In this document: positions 7,636-17,225 of the stretch, piece after piece
How positions within the stretch are numbered: position 1 is the stretch's first letter
Layout: every line of letters begins with the position of its first letter
Source: JALYXI01 sp963795835
Lineage (GTDB): Bacteria; Acidobacteriota; Terriglobia; Bryobacterales; Bryobacteraceae
Reading direction: 5' to 3'
Assembly: GCA_963795835.1 (NCBI GenBank)
Contig: CAWCJC010000003.1
Span: 1 to 64,000, forward strand
Length of the DNA: 64,000 bases
The notes under the pieces: generated by a model
The model's database searches: none
Told to the model about the DNA's origin: nothing
What the model saw: the letters and a program-made list of their open reading frames with translations, nothing else
Made by a program: the position numbers and the translations under genes

Positions 7636-8558
7636 TCGCGTAGCTTCTTTCCCGTCATTTCAATAAACACGTCTTCGAGCGTGGGCCGCGTCAGGTTCAC
7701 GTCCACCAGTTCCAAGCCCGCGGCGTCCACCCACTTCACGAGCTCAACCAGTGTCCGGGCGGGCTTTGTCGAACCAAGCGCCAAGCCTTCGCCGTTATGC
7801 GTGACCGTCTTCCGCGTTACCTCTTCCCACGACGGCATATTCTCCGGCAAGGGGCCGTTGCAGCGAATCTCCACGGTCGATTGTCCGGCGCTTCGGTCCT
7901 GCAGCTCGCGGGGGCTGCCGATGGCGATGATCTGGCCTGAATCGATGATGGCCACGCGATCGCACAACCGCTCGGCCTCTTCGATATAGTGCGTAGTCAG
8001 CAGAATCGTGCGCTGTTCCTTCTTTAGCTCTTCTACCAGGTCGCGAATCTCCAGGCGCGCCTGAGGATCGAGCCCGGTCGAGGGTTCGTCAAGAAACAGC
8101 AGCTGCGGATCGTTGATCAACGCCAGGGCCAGCGCAAGCCGCTGCTTCTGGCCGCCGGACAACGTGCCGTAACCGGAGTCGCGTTTCTCCCACAATTGCA
8201 GCCTTTTGAGCAGGGCATCGCCATTCACGTTCTTCGAATAGAAAGAAGCAAACAGATCGAGCGCTTCCTTTACCGTGATCTTGTCCGGCAGATTGGTCGC
8301 CTGAAGACACACGCCGATGCGGTCTTTCAGCTTCTGCTTCTGCTTATCGGGATCGAACCCCAACACGGCGACCTGGCCCGAACTTCGCGCGCGGATCCCT
8401 TCCAGAATCTCCATAGTGGTCGTCTTGCCCGCGCCATTGGGGCCCAGCAGTCCGAAGACTTCGCCTTGCCGGACTTCGAAGGCAACGCCTTTCACGGCTT
8501 CAAAGTCGCCATACTGCTTCTTGAGTCCGTCTACAAGAATCGGGCTGTCAGTTTGCAT
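7632..8558 (-). CDS. ABC transporter ATP-binding protein (ABC-2/DrrA type)
   Basis: 308 residues. Walker A GPNGAGKTTT, signature LSGGQKQRL, Walker B LLFLDEPSTGLDP and switch His (TTHYIEEAERL) are all present. After residue ~220 comes the regulatory C-terminal region typical of drug-exporter ATPases such as DrrA/CcmA. It overlaps the permease-amidohydrolase gene by 4 nt and is the first gene of a three-gene operon. It lies divergent to the large secreted protein at 8672, with 113 bp between the two starts holding both promoters. Confidence 0.93.
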   Translation of the reverse strand: MQTDSPILVDGLKKQYGDFEAVKGVAFEVRQGEVFGLLGPNGAGKTTTMEILEGIRARSSGQVAVLGFDPDKQKQKLKDRIGVCLQATNLPDKITVKEALDLFASFYSKNVNGDALLKRLQLWEKRDSGYGTLSGGQKQRLALALALINDPQLLFLDEPSTGLDPQARLEIRDLVEELKKEQRTILLTTHYIEEAERLCDRVAIIDSGQIIAIGSPRELQDRSAGQSTVEIRCNGPLPENMPSWEEVTRKTVTHNGEGLALGSTKPARTLVELVKWVDAAGLELVDVNLTRPTLEDVFIEMTGKKLRE

Positions 8559-8671
8559 GGTACGAACTTAGTGTAAACACAGGCAGTGAGAGCAGCCGCG
8601 CTTTTACGACGAACGGTGGAAATAATGAAACCACCGGTTATTGCAAGGGTTAAACTCGTTTAGAACATTCC

Positions 8672-11600
8672 GTGCGTACCCTTCTACGTCTTATCTGTTT
8701 GACGTTGTGCGTTCCTGCCTTGTCATTCTCCCAATCCACAGGCTCCGGCGTTTCCGCACCCCTGCAAAGCCGCTTTCAAATTGCGTTCCTGCGCGGAAAC
8801 TTTTCAAGCCTTGTGATTCAACCTCCCGTGGCCGATGTTCATACTTTCGGCACTACGGGCCTGATCCAGGAATTTTATACGCCTGGCAAGGCCGCGAGGG
8901 CCGCGCTGATTTTGGCGGACCAAACGAAATTCGGTTTTGAGAATGATGTGGTGCAGGTGAATCCTGAGATCTATGCGTTTTATTCCACGCTGGGAGTGAC
9001 AACTGCGGGCTATCCCCTCAGCGATACTCAGCAATGCCCCGGCACGCCCCCCTGCTCCTACCAGACTTTCTCGAGTAACTATGCGCTCTTTTCGGTTCCC
9101 AGCAATTTGAATGCACCGCAGTTGACGATTTCCGGCGCCATTTACCTGAAATGGGCAGCGCAAAATAATGTCTTCGGCCCCCTTGGAATTCCGTATTCCA
9201 CTCAGCAAACGATTACGGCGGCCTCGAAAGTCACCGCCAATTTCCAATATTTCACAGGGGGCGAAGTCTACAGCATCACGTCGGGTACAAATAAAGGTCT
9301 GGCCTACGCCGTGACGGGCGCGGTGGATACTCTGTTCCAGGCTTATGGCGGGGCCACGGGAGCCTTGGGATTGCCGACCAGCGATCAAATACTTCTCGCG
9401 GGCGGAATCCAGCGCCAGCAGTTTGAAGGCGGAAAAATCCAATTTCCGACGGGGGGAACGCCTGTTGTTCTGCTGCCTGTCAGCGAAGTTCAGGTTACCC
9501 CGGGCGGACCGTTTGCTCTGAAGAGCGGACAAACCGTAACCCTGACCGAAATCGCTTACGACAGCGTGAGCCAGCCCGCAACGGATCGCGCGATAACCTG
9601 GACCACAACAAACGGCCAGGTGGTTACGATTCAGGCGAATGGAAATGTTGCCGTAGTAAAGGGTCTTGGTTCCGGCAGTGCGATTGTCACTGCTGTCAGC
9701 GAAGGTAAGGTCAGCAATCAGATTCTGTTTACCGTCACCGCGCCGTGTTGTGCGGTGGGGGAGGGAGCGCCCTCCGTCAGTATCGGCCAGACATTTCAAG
9801 ATGCCGTGAGCCGAAACCAGTTATCCGTGCTGATACCAGGTCCGAATCCGGTGCAGCGCCTCAGCACCGGCTACACACAGGATTTAGTCTCGCTCGACGG
9901 CACAACGCACTATCTGATCGCCAAAGGTGACCAAAGCGGTATTGCGTCCGTTGTCTCCGGCGCCCAGCTTGCCGCTTACTTGAAGGCGGGTGGCCCTTCC
10001 GGCACCTTGGGATTCCCGCTCTCTGACGTCAGCGCTGGAGGTACGCAGCTATTTGCAGGCGGAGCTCTTGCTGGTTCGCCGTTGCAGTTGGTGCAAGGCC
10101 CCGTGTTGGCGAAGTGGGCGCTTCTTAAGTATGAAGCGGGCGCGGCGGGCGTCCCTACCGCCGCGGCAGTACCATTCACCACGCGCTCCGGCTACGGTGG
10201 ACAAGCGCAGCAGTTCACCGGAGGAACCATCTATGGCATCTCGACTGGCAATCGTGCGGGACAGGCGTACTTTGTTTCGGGCCCGATCCTGGCCCGCTAT
10301 GCTGCCTTAGGTGGACCGGCCGGTGCTCTCGGCTTGCCCACCAGCGAGACGGTCACCACGGGCGCGGTACAGCGCGAAAACTTCGAAAACGGTTACATCG
10401 ATTATTCCGCTGGAGCGGCGGGGGCCCAGGAACATTTGGTTCCGCGCACTCCCACAATCACCACGAACCCCACTTCGGCCCTGGCCGGTTCGCGCCTGCA
10501 CATTTCCGTTGGCGGATTTCCCGATGGCGCCACTCTGCGGGTCTCCGTCGCTGGGCAGCCGGATTTTACGGTAGCTACCCAGGGCGGCTCCTACGATTGG
10601 GACATCAACATCGATCCGGCAGCCAAGAGTGCCAGCGTGGCCATCACCGCTGTGGATCTGGCAACAGGCGCTAAAGCTTCCGGCGGATACACGATCAAGA
10701 CAATCGCGGACGCCAACCCAACGCTGATCAAGACCTTGGGCGATAACCAGACCGGGACTCCCGGTTCTCTATTGCCCGTCCGGCTCGCCGTGACCCTTAA
10801 GGACCAGACGGGCGCGCCTCTCTCTGGTGTGGCAGTGGTGTTTACTCCTTCGCCGGGCAGTCAGGTTTTGCCCTCGCAAACGATTACCGACGCCAGCGGC
10901 GTCGCCTCGACGCAATACCGGCTTCCCTTAACGGCCGGTTTGGCGGCGGTAAGTGCCAGTTCCCTGGGGCGGCTGGCGATCTTCGACGCACGCGCCGCCG
11001 GCGCGGTCCCTTCCAGTTCGTTTCCTCAGTTCACTCAGGCCTCGGGCACGGGCAATCTAGGGAATGGCTCGGACTCGATTGCCGATAAGGGCGGGTTACT
11101 GACAGCTGCGGCCGCGGTAATTCGCTTCTATCAGAATCAAGGCCTGCTCCCCTCCCCGAACGGCCTGGCCGATCCCAATTCCCTGAACCAGTTTCTGACG
11201 AAGTACTGCGCTCCGGGGACGAAGGTGTGCGACGGCTTCGTTACCACCGGAACATCGTCTGAACAGGTGGTGAATCTCTTTCGCGCGGGCGAGTTTGCCG
11301 GGGGTGGGCTGACGCCTTCGGTGGTGGAGCCTACCCTCCCCGCCGTCCGGGACCTGGCCGCGACGGGTTCGCCCGTGATTCTGAGTCTGGCGCTAACGGA
11401 AGATGGTGTGCCCGCGGGAGGGAGCACCGTGGTGGCAACAGGGGTGGCCTCCGACGGCTCTCTTCAGCTTTTCGATCCCAACCCTACGTTTGCGCGTACG
11501 AGTCTGAGCGATTACAGCGACGGCTTCCAGGCTGCAGGACATGTGTGGCGAGGCAGGGTTATTTCCGCGGTTCGCCTGTTGCCCGGGCAGCCTCCCGCAA

Positions 11601-12562
11601 CGGGATTCGTTGTTACGTCGATCGCTCAACCGATCGCATCAGAGCCGGCAATCGATGCGCGGTCTGCGGCTGGTTCCTGCGGCCCGGCGTTCCTCACCCA
11701 GAATCAGGTGTCCCCCTCCGCTGCGCCGGGCGGAGTCTTGGAGTCCACCTTTATCTATTGCGATGGATCCCAGCCTCTTTATCTGGTTTCGTTTGATGCT
11801 GCCGGGGCGTTTTCCGCTAAGGTTACAGACCTGGCCCCGGGGGGCGGAAGTCAGTCGCTCTCCTCGCCCGGTCCGGCAGGATATCAGATCACGCGGTCAC
11901 CTGCTTTCGTAGTTTCGGCGCCGTCCGTCACGTTCACTGCCGCAGGCGTAGTGAATGCAGCATCCTTTCGGCCCGCCCTTGCGCCCGGCGAGATTATCTC
12001 TCTCTTCGGCACCGGGCTTTCCGGGCCAGGCATGCCGACCGAGGTGAGCATTGCGGGCCAGCCGTTGACACTCTTTGCTGCGTCCCCTTTTCAGGTGAAT
12101 GCCGCACTTCCCCTGTCGCTCGAGCCAGGAACTTACACGCTCACAGTGAAGTCCGCGTATGGATCGGTTGACCAGAGTGTCTCCGTGGGGGCTCTCGCCC
12201 CTGGAATTTTCATCTTAGGCACGAATCCGGATGGAAGCTCCCAGGGCGCGGTTGTGAACCAAAACGGAATTGTGAATCGGCAAACTGCCGCCGCAAAGCG
12301 GGGCGAAACGGTTGTGATCTATGGAACGGGGTTGGGCGCGGTCGTGCCCAAGGGCGCGTTATCTCTGGTGGCGGCGCAAGTGACAGCGGTGCTGGGGGGT
12401 GCGGAGTTGCCGGTTGCATTTGCCGGGCTGGCTCCGGGGTTTGTCGGGCTTTACCAGGTAAATGTCACCATTCCTACGAACACCCCACCGGGCCTGGCGC
12501 TTCCGCTGATGATTCGGGAGGGCGGGCAGGATAGCAATACTGTGATTATTGCGTTGCAATAG
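8672..12562 (+). CDS. Large secreted protein: LGFP-like repeats, Ig-like domains, TIGR03437-like C-terminus
   Basis: 1296 residues from a GTG start, with an N-terminal signal peptide (RTLLRLICLTLCVPALSFS). Residues ~60-590 contain repeats of the LGFP type (GPLGIPYSTQQT, GALGLPTSDQI, GTLGFPLSDV, GALGLPTSETV), each followed by an F-x-G-G segment. Bacterial Ig-like modules follow (residues ~280-360, ~690-760), then a stretch (~800-950) resembling a C39-like papain fold without an obvious catalytic Cys. The C-terminus has VVNAASFRPALAPGEIISLFG and later NTPPGLALPLMI, typical of the TIGR03437 domain of Solibacter-type acidobacteria. Likely a surface or extracellular binding protein; partner unknown. 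Confidence 0.82.
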   Translation: MRTLLRLICLTLCVPALSFSQSTGSGVSAPLQSRFQIAFLRGNFSSLVIQPPVADVHTFGTTGLIQEFYTPGKAARAALILADQTKFGFENDVVQVNPEIYAFYSTLGVTTAGYPLSDTQQCPGTPPCSYQTFSSNYALFSVPSNLNAPQLTISGAIYLKWAAQNNVFGPLGIPYSTQQTITAASKVTANFQYFTGGEVYSITSGTNKGLAYAVTGAVDTLFQAYGGATGALGLPTSDQILLAGGIQRQQFEGGKIQFPTGGTPVVLLPVSEVQVTPGGPFALKSGQTVTLTEIAYDSVSQPATDRAITWTTTNGQVVTIQANGNVAVVKGLGSGSAIVTAVSEGKVSNQILFTVTAPCCAVGEGAPSVSIGQTFQDAVSRNQLSVLIPGPNPVQRLSTGYTQDLVSLDGTTHYLIAKGDQSGIASVVSGAQLAAYLKAGGPSGTLGFPLSDVSAGGTQLFAGGALAGSPLQLVQGPVLAKWALLKYEAGAAGVPTAAAVPFTTRSGYGGQAQQFTGGTIYGISTGNRAGQAYFVSGPILARYAALGGPAGALGLPTSETVTTGAVQRENFENGYIDYSAGAAGAQEHLVPRTPTITTNPTSALAGSRLHISVGGFPDGATLRVSVAGQPDFTVATQGGSYDWDINIDPAAKSASVAITAVDLATGAKASGGYTIKTIADANPTLIKTLGDNQTGTPGSLLPVRLAVTLKDQTGAPLSGVAVVFTPSPGSQVLPSQTITDASGVASTQYRLPLTAGLAAVSASSLGRLAIFDARAAGAVPSSSFPQFTQASGTGNLGNGSDSIADKGGLLTAAAAVIRFYQNQGLLPSPNGLADPNSLNQFLTKYCAPGTKVCDGFVTTGTSSEQVVNLFRAGEFAGGGLTPSVVEPTLPAVRDLAATGSPVILSLALTEDGVPAGGSTVVATGVASDGSLQLFDPNPTFARTSLSDYSDGFQAAGHVWRGRVISAVRLLPGQPPATGFVVTSIAQPIASEPAIDARSAAGSCGPAFLTQNQVSPSAAPGGVLESTFIYCDGSQPLYLVSFDAAGAFSAKVTDLAPGGGSQSLSSPGPAGYQITRSPAFVVSAPSVTFTAAGVVNAASFRPALAPGEIISLFGTGLSGPGMPTEVSIAGQPLTLFAASPFQVNAALPLSLEPGTYTLTVKSAYGSVDQSVSVGALAPGIFILGTNPDGSSQGAVVNQNGIVNRQTAAAKRGETVVIYGTGLGAVVPKGALSLVAAQVTAVLGGAELPVAFAGLAPGFVGLYQVNVTIPTNTPPGLALPLMIREGGQDSNTVIIALQ

Positions 12563-12610
12563 CGTGGTTTTTCCAGTGACAAAAAGTGCGTTTCGCGTTG
12601 AAGATAAAGA

Positions 12611-12629
12611 CAAAAATCACAGATTTTTG
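12611..12629. repeat. Perfect 8-bp inverted repeat abutting a -35 element
   Basis: CAAAAATC-ACA-GATTTTTG is an exact palindrome with a 3-nt centre. It lies 49 bp after the stop of the 8672-12562 gene and ends one base before the TTGACG -35 element of the next gene. It could be an operator for that promoter or a weak terminator for the upstream gene, though no T-run follows it on the plus strand. Confidence 0.6.
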
Positions 12630-12659
12630 TTGACGCGGCCGTTTGGGATAGGGTATCAA
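12630..12659 (+). promoter_or_regulatory. Putative promoter of the 12943 secreted-protein gene
   Basis: TTGACG (12630-12635), an 18-nt spacer and TATCAA (12654-12659) fit a sigma70 promoter. If used, it would give a leader of roughly 275 nt before the start codon at 12943. Confidence 0.4.
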
Positions 12660-12942
12660 TGACATGAGCACATTCGTGGTTTCATGGCTATACTGGCTTC
12701 AATCCCGCAAGCACGATATGTAGCGCGGTTGTAAATTGTGGTAAGTTAGTGAACTCGCAGGCTGTTGCATCTGCTGGATGGTCCACTTTAGGGCCGCCGG
12801 AAGTCTGAGATCTCCGCCCGACACGGAGAAGTTCCCTAAGTAGTGACGGTTTTTAGGTTGTAGTTGAGGCTCAGGTTGTAAGAGAACTTCGACCGATTCA
12901 GGTTTTTTGTTTTTGAAGTAACAACTTTACAAGGAGATAAGA
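12660..12942 (+). other. Long leader region of the 12943 gene
   Basis: No gene of convincing size; a 19-codon frame (ATG at 12664) lacks an obvious RBS. The stretch ends with AAGGAGATA, an excellent ribosome binding site 7-8 nt before the ATG at 12943. Long leaders of this kind can carry RNA regulation, but no known riboswitch was recognised. Confidence 0.4.
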
Positions 12943-14940
12943 ATGGCAGATTTCAGAAAGTACGCTGTAACCGTCGCCGGACTCGCCTGCATGTTGGGTG
13001 TGACCGGTGTGGCCAGCGCGCAGAACTTCAATGGATTCAGTTGCAACGCTTCTGCGACCCCGTTCGATATGCGTGCGGAAGGTATCACCGAGCAAGCTGG
13101 TGATCTCGTTCTCACGTGTACAGGTGGAACCATTACCCCGCTGGGTAGTCAGATTCCTTCTGTGAATATCACGGTTTCGCTCAACACAAATATCACCAGC
13201 CGCCTTTTAGGGGGTTCCTCGAACCTCACTGAGGCACTCTTATTGATCAACGAGCCGAGTTCGGGCAACCAGTCTTTCTGCCCGGCGAGCAGCTCGCTCG
13301 GTATCAACAACTGTTTGGAAACCGGTCTCGGTACCGGCGGCGCCAGCCAGAGCACGTTCCTGTCAACGGGTCTTCCCGGTGCCATTGCTGGCGGTATCAA
13401 CAACACTTATAACCCGCTCGCTCCGTTCCCTTCTGGCGTTGCGCAGACCCCAGGTGCCACTGGCGCTCGTTACAACGGCGTGCAGGGTACTTTGGTTGGA
13501 CCCAACCAGGTCACGTTCTTCGGCGTTCCCGTTGATCCTCCCGGCCAGCCCTCAGCCGCTTACATTGGCCAAGGCTCCGCGGTTCCGACGTTGACCCTCC
13601 GCATCACGAACATTCGCGCGAACGCGAGTGCTCTGGGCGCAGCGACCGGCTTCACGGTGAGCACGGTGTTTGAAACCACCTCTACTTCGGCTGGCTTCCC
13701 GATCAACAACAACACGCAGAACGTGGGCTCCGTCCGCCGTGGTTTGATTCAGACCTCCATCGGAAACGTCAGCTCGGTTTCGTCGAACGTAATGCCTTCC
13801 AATGGCTTCACGTACAACGGCAATAGCCCTGGCTCATTCCAGCAGTGCGTATCCCGTGCGCTGTCTTCCACCGGTATTCCGTTTGCCGAAACCATCAACT
13901 TTAGCGAAGGATTCGCAACGGCAACCAAGCTGCGCAACCCTCTCTCGAGTGGTTCGTCGAACCTTCTGCCCCTCTCCGTTCCCGGCGCAACGCTGAATAC
14001 GGAATCACAGTTTGTTCCGAGCGGTGTCCAGAACTTCGATCCCGTGCCGAACATCGGTCGTGCTGACTTCGCCACCCGTATCCAGATTTCGTTCAACGCA
14101 ATCCCGACCGGCGTGACCCTGTATGTACCGACCACCGTCATTGCCAATCAGCTTTCTGAAGTGTTGACACTGACAAACAGCGCCAGCGGTTCTTTCTCCG
14201 CCACCTCTGCCGGCACCACGACCAACCTCCCAGCAAACTTTGCTGCTGTGACGTTGACCGCTGGTTCGGGCGTAGCGGTCTACGAAGTAACCAGCCAGAA
14301 TCAGCAGTCCCCGAGCACGATTGAAACGTTCAGCGTTCCGGTGATCGCGGTATTCTCCGCTGCTCCTGCTTCGACTCCTGCAAGCCCGGCTGTTGGCCAA
14401 TCGACGGTTAACGTTGATTTCGCTCCTCTCAGCACGGTGATCACGGCTGCTTCCAGCCCGATCCCCCGCTTCGTACCCAGCTCCACGGCACAAAACGGCT
14501 TCAGCATCAATCCTTGCTCGACCGTTCTGTTGTTCCCCTTCCTCTCGAATCTTGCTGGCTTCGATACGGGACTTGCTATCGCCGCAACATCGGTTGATCC
14601 TTTCGGAACGCTCGCACAGTCCGGTACCTGTAGATTGAACTTCTACGGAACTGCGGCTCCTGCGCAGATCGTCACCCCGAGCGTCACCGCTGGTACGGTT
14701 TACACCAGTCTCGTCTCTAACCTGGCTCCTGGATTCCAGGGCTACATGATCGCTCAGTGCGCGTTCCAGTATGGACACGGCTTCGCGTTCATCACCGATG
14801 GCTTCGGCGGCCCGGGACGTGGTTTGTCTCAAGGCTACCTGGCGCTCATCATTCCTGATCCGGCGACCACGAGCGGATCACGCGGTCCGAACAACGTTCC
14901 CAACGCTCCCTCGAGCTCTGGCGAAGGTCTGACCAACTAA
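12943..14940 (+). CDS. Secreted protein of unknown function, probably well expressed
   Basis: 665 residues with a clear signal peptide (KYAVTVAGLACMLGVTGVASA, cleavage before QNF). The body is Ser/Thr/Asn/Gly-rich and beta-strand-like without catalytic motifs. The last ~150 residues (CSTVLLFPFLSNLAGFDTG, then CRLNFYG and FQGYMIAQC) form a compact module with paired cysteines that I associate with uncharacterised acidobacterial exported proteins; I cannot name the family. A strong RBS, a long leader, a good terminator directly after the stop (14957-14990) and rather uniform codon use suggest a single-gene, highly expressed transcript. Surface-layer or sheath-like roles are conceivable but unsupported. 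Confidence 0.8.
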   Translation: MADFRKYAVTVAGLACMLGVTGVASAQNFNGFSCNASATPFDMRAEGITEQAGDLVLTCTGGTITPLGSQIPSVNITVSLNTNITSRLLGGSSNLTEALLLINEPSSGNQSFCPASSSLGINNCLETGLGTGGASQSTFLSTGLPGAIAGGINNTYNPLAPFPSGVAQTPGATGARYNGVQGTLVGPNQVTFFGVPVDPPGQPSAAYIGQGSAVPTLTLRITNIRANASALGAATGFTVSTVFETTSTSAGFPINNNTQNVGSVRRGLIQTSIGNVSSVSSNVMPSNGFTYNGNSPGSFQQCVSRALSSTGIPFAETINFSEGFATATKLRNPLSSGSSNLLPLSVPGATLNTESQFVPSGVQNFDPVPNIGRADFATRIQISFNAIPTGVTLYVPTTVIANQLSEVLTLTNSASGSFSATSAGTTTNLPANFAAVTLTAGSGVAVYEVTSQNQQSPSTIETFSVPVIAVFSAAPASTPASPAVGQSTVNVDFAPLSTVITAASSPIPRFVPSSTAQNGFSINPCSTVLLFPFLSNLAGFDTGLAIAATSVDPFGTLAQSGTCRLNFYGTAAPAQIVTPSVTAGTVYTSLVSNLAPGFQGYMIAQCAFQYGHGFAFITDGFGGPGRGLSQGYLALIIPDPATTSGSRGPNNVPNAPSSSGEGLTN

Positions 14941-14956
14941 GCACGCAGTATGAACC

Positions 14957-14990
14957 AAAAAAGGGGGAGCTTCGGCTCCCCCTTTTTGTT
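14957..14990 (+). terminator. Strong intrinsic terminator
   Basis: GGGGGAGC-TTCG-GCTCCCCC (14963-14982) is a perfect 8-bp GC stem with the ultrastable UUCG tetraloop, flanked by A6 and a T5 run. It lies 16 bp after the stop of the 12943 gene. Confidence 0.93.
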
Positions 14991-15083
14991 TTACAGCTTT
15001 TCTTTTGTAAGTGAGCAACTTCCGTTAAGGCAAATCCGGTAGTAAGATCAAATCATTCATTGCTCTGCCATAAAAGGACTTAT

Positions 15084-17180
15084 ATGAGATCTAGTTTTCT
15101 TAAGCAGTACTCCCCGTTATTCCTGCTTTCCGCAATCTCGCTGATTGCTGCGGGTAACAGCCTGGCTCAGACACTCACGATTACCGGCGGCCAGGGACAA
15201 ATTGTAGTAAATGCTTCCGCGGCTGGTAATGCACTCACTGTGCAGCTGCTCGATGGTACCGGAAAGCCATTTCCGAATCAGGTAATTACGTTCCAGGACA
15301 CACAGGGCGGAACGAACGGGATCGCTTCACCAACTTCTGTTACCACCGATTCAAATGGTATGGCGAGCACCACTTTTATCGCGCCAAATATTCCTACTTC
15401 CAGTGGCGTGAGCTATGTGCAAACTACCGTTCTTGCTTCTTACGGGGGGTTAGTCGCCACCTTCTATGAAACCACCTCCGCAATTACCAGCACTGGTGGA
15501 AATACTGTGCAGCCGTTTATTCAGTCTCCGGTATTCGGACAGGTTCTTAGGGGCGGCGCGGGCAGCGCCGGCAGCGTTCCGATTACAGTGATCGTCAACT
15601 CCATCCTGTCCTCGCAGGGTATCCCCAATGTGGCTGTCTCCCTTCAGAGCGATACGACTCAGAATGCGACCGTCGGGTGTAAAGAGGGTCCCTATGTATT
15701 AACCGATGCTACGGGCACGGCCACCTGCACGCCACTCTTCGGAAAGGTTGGAAGCGGGAGTTTTGCCATCCTCGTCGGAGGCCGCTTCTTTCAATCTCTT
15801 CCCTTTCAATTCACGACGACAGTGGGCCCCCCGGGAATCATCACAATCAGCAGCGGCGATAATCAAGCGGGAGTGCCCGGCCAGAGATTGCCTGCCCCCA
15901 TCGTGGCTGTAGTGACCGATTTGGCCGGTAACGTCGTCCAGGGCGCGCAGGTGGTGTTTGAAACAATCCCCGCCGGTGCCGCAACCTTCACAAACGTGGT
16001 GTCCACCTCCGACCCGAACGGTCGGGTTTCGGCAAACGTGGTTTTGGGAACAACGCCCGGTCCCTTCCAGATTCGCATTCGCGATGTCGGTAACCTGGTC
16101 GCAAATCCTCCGCTTCTCACGGCGACGGTCAATATCACAATTTCAGGTCTGAACAAGATCTCGGGTGACGGCCAAACGGCTTTCATTGGTGCTCAGTTTG
16201 GCCAACCCCTGGTAGTCCAGGTGAATCAATCCACCAATCAACCGGTCGCTTCGGCGATGGTTACCTTTACCGTCACCTCTGGATCAGCATCAGTTTCCCC
16301 AACAACGGTTCTGACCGATGGCGGTGGACGAGCCTCCACTACGGTCACCGCTGGCGGTATCGCGGGGCCCATCACGATTACCGCTACTTCCGGCAATTTT
16401 AGCCAGACATTCAGCTTAACCGCCAATCCGCCCGGACCCACGAATTTCACCTACTCGAACGGAGCCAGTTTTGCGACAAACTACATTTCGCCTGGCTCAA
16501 TCGTCACCATCAATGCGCAAGGTCTGGTGAGCGGCAATGTTCAGGGGGTGGTTGGAGGCACACTGGTCGGCGCCCTCCCATATACGGTCGCGGGCGTTTC
16601 GGTTACCATCGACAACATCCCGGCTCCCATCTACAACGTCAGCAACGTGAACGGGGCGCAGGCAGTAACGGTTCAGATTCCGTTCGAAGTCCGGCCCACC
16701 ACGGTTCCCGTTACCATCTCTGTCACCGGAGGTGGTTCTACCAGTGCTTTTGTCACCGTGCTTCCTGTGGCTCCCGGGATTTTTGAAACCGTGGGATCGG
16801 ACAACCAGCGCCGAGTGGTTGCCCTTCGCCCGAATGGAACTGTCGTCACTACCACCAATCCGGCGAGGCGCGGCGAAAATGTCCGTGTGTACCTGACGGG
16901 TCTGGGACCAGTAACGCCCTCCGTTCCTACCGGCGCGCTGTCCCCCTCTACTTCGGATCCGCAAGTGGCCGCATTGCTGGTGGCCGGGATTAACGGTATC
17001 GGAGTTCCCGTCGTGCAAACCGTTTACGCCCGTAACCTAATCGGCGTATACGAAATGACCGTCACCATTCCTACCGACCCCGTGGCCTTCCCCGCTGGCA
17101 CGGATACGTTCCTTGTGGCGGTATACAACTCAAACGGGACCTACACGTACTCGCAAATTTCCGCGATCGCAATCCAATAA
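15084..17180 (+). CDS. Secreted Ig-like repeat protein with TIGR03437-like C-terminus
   Basis: About 698 residues from the ATG at 15084, preceded by AAAAGGA; an in-frame start at 15060 is less likely. The signal peptide is FLLSAISLIAAGNSLAQ. Residues ~30-460 hold about four big_1/invasin-like Ig modules, each with the G-x-P-L/F-x-x-Q/A-V-x-F core (PFPNQVITFQD, GNVVQGAQVVFET, QPVASAMVTFTV) and a following TDxxGxAxTT segment. The C-terminal ~240 residues (FTYSNGASFATNYISPGSIV to the end) match the TIGR03437 pattern. Probably extracellular and structural or adhesive. A terminator follows directly. Confidence 0.85.
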   Translation: MRSSFLKQYSPLFLLSAISLIAAGNSLAQTLTITGGQGQIVVNASAAGNALTVQLLDGTGKPFPNQVITFQDTQGGTNGIASPTSVTTDSNGMASTTFIAPNIPTSSGVSYVQTTVLASYGGLVATFYETTSAITSTGGNTVQPFIQSPVFGQVLRGGAGSAGSVPITVIVNSILSSQGIPNVAVSLQSDTTQNATVGCKEGPYVLTDATGTATCTPLFGKVGSGSFAILVGGRFFQSLPFQFTTTVGPPGIITISSGDNQAGVPGQRLPAPIVAVVTDLAGNVVQGAQVVFETIPAGAATFTNVVSTSDPNGRVSANVVLGTTPGPFQIRIRDVGNLVANPPLLTATVNITISGLNKISGDGQTAFIGAQFGQPLVVQVNQSTNQPVASAMVTFTVTSGSASVSPTTVLTDGGGRASTTVTAGGIAGPITITATSGNFSQTFSLTANPPGPTNFTYSNGASFATNYISPGSIVTINAQGLVSGNVQGVVGGTLVGALPYTVAGVSVTIDNIPAPIYNVSNVNGAQAVTVQIPFEVRPTTVPVTISVTGGGSTSAFVTVLPVAPGIFETVGSDNQRRVVALRPNGTVVTTTNPARRGENVRVYLTGLGPVTPSVPTGALSPSTSDPQVAALLVAGINGIGVPVVQTVYARNLIGVYEMTVTIPTDPVAFPAGTDTFLVAVYNSNGTYTYSQISAIAIQ

Positions 17181-17191
17181 ACGACACGAGA

Positions 17192-17225
17192 CGCGTCCGG
17201 ATCGCAAGGTCCGGGCGCGCTTTTT
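17192..17225 (+). terminator. Intrinsic terminator
   Basis: A 10-bp GC stem (17192-17201 with 17210-17219, one G-T pair) with an 8-nt loop is followed by CTTTTTA. It sits 11 bp after the stop of the 15084 gene, and its T-run touches the end of the convergent gene at 17224. Confidence 0.8.

Noticed and set aside
6040..7989. 649-residue open frame antisense to the permease-amidohydrolase
   Set aside because: Arg/His/Gln-rich translation, spans two overlapping real genes and has no domain signal.
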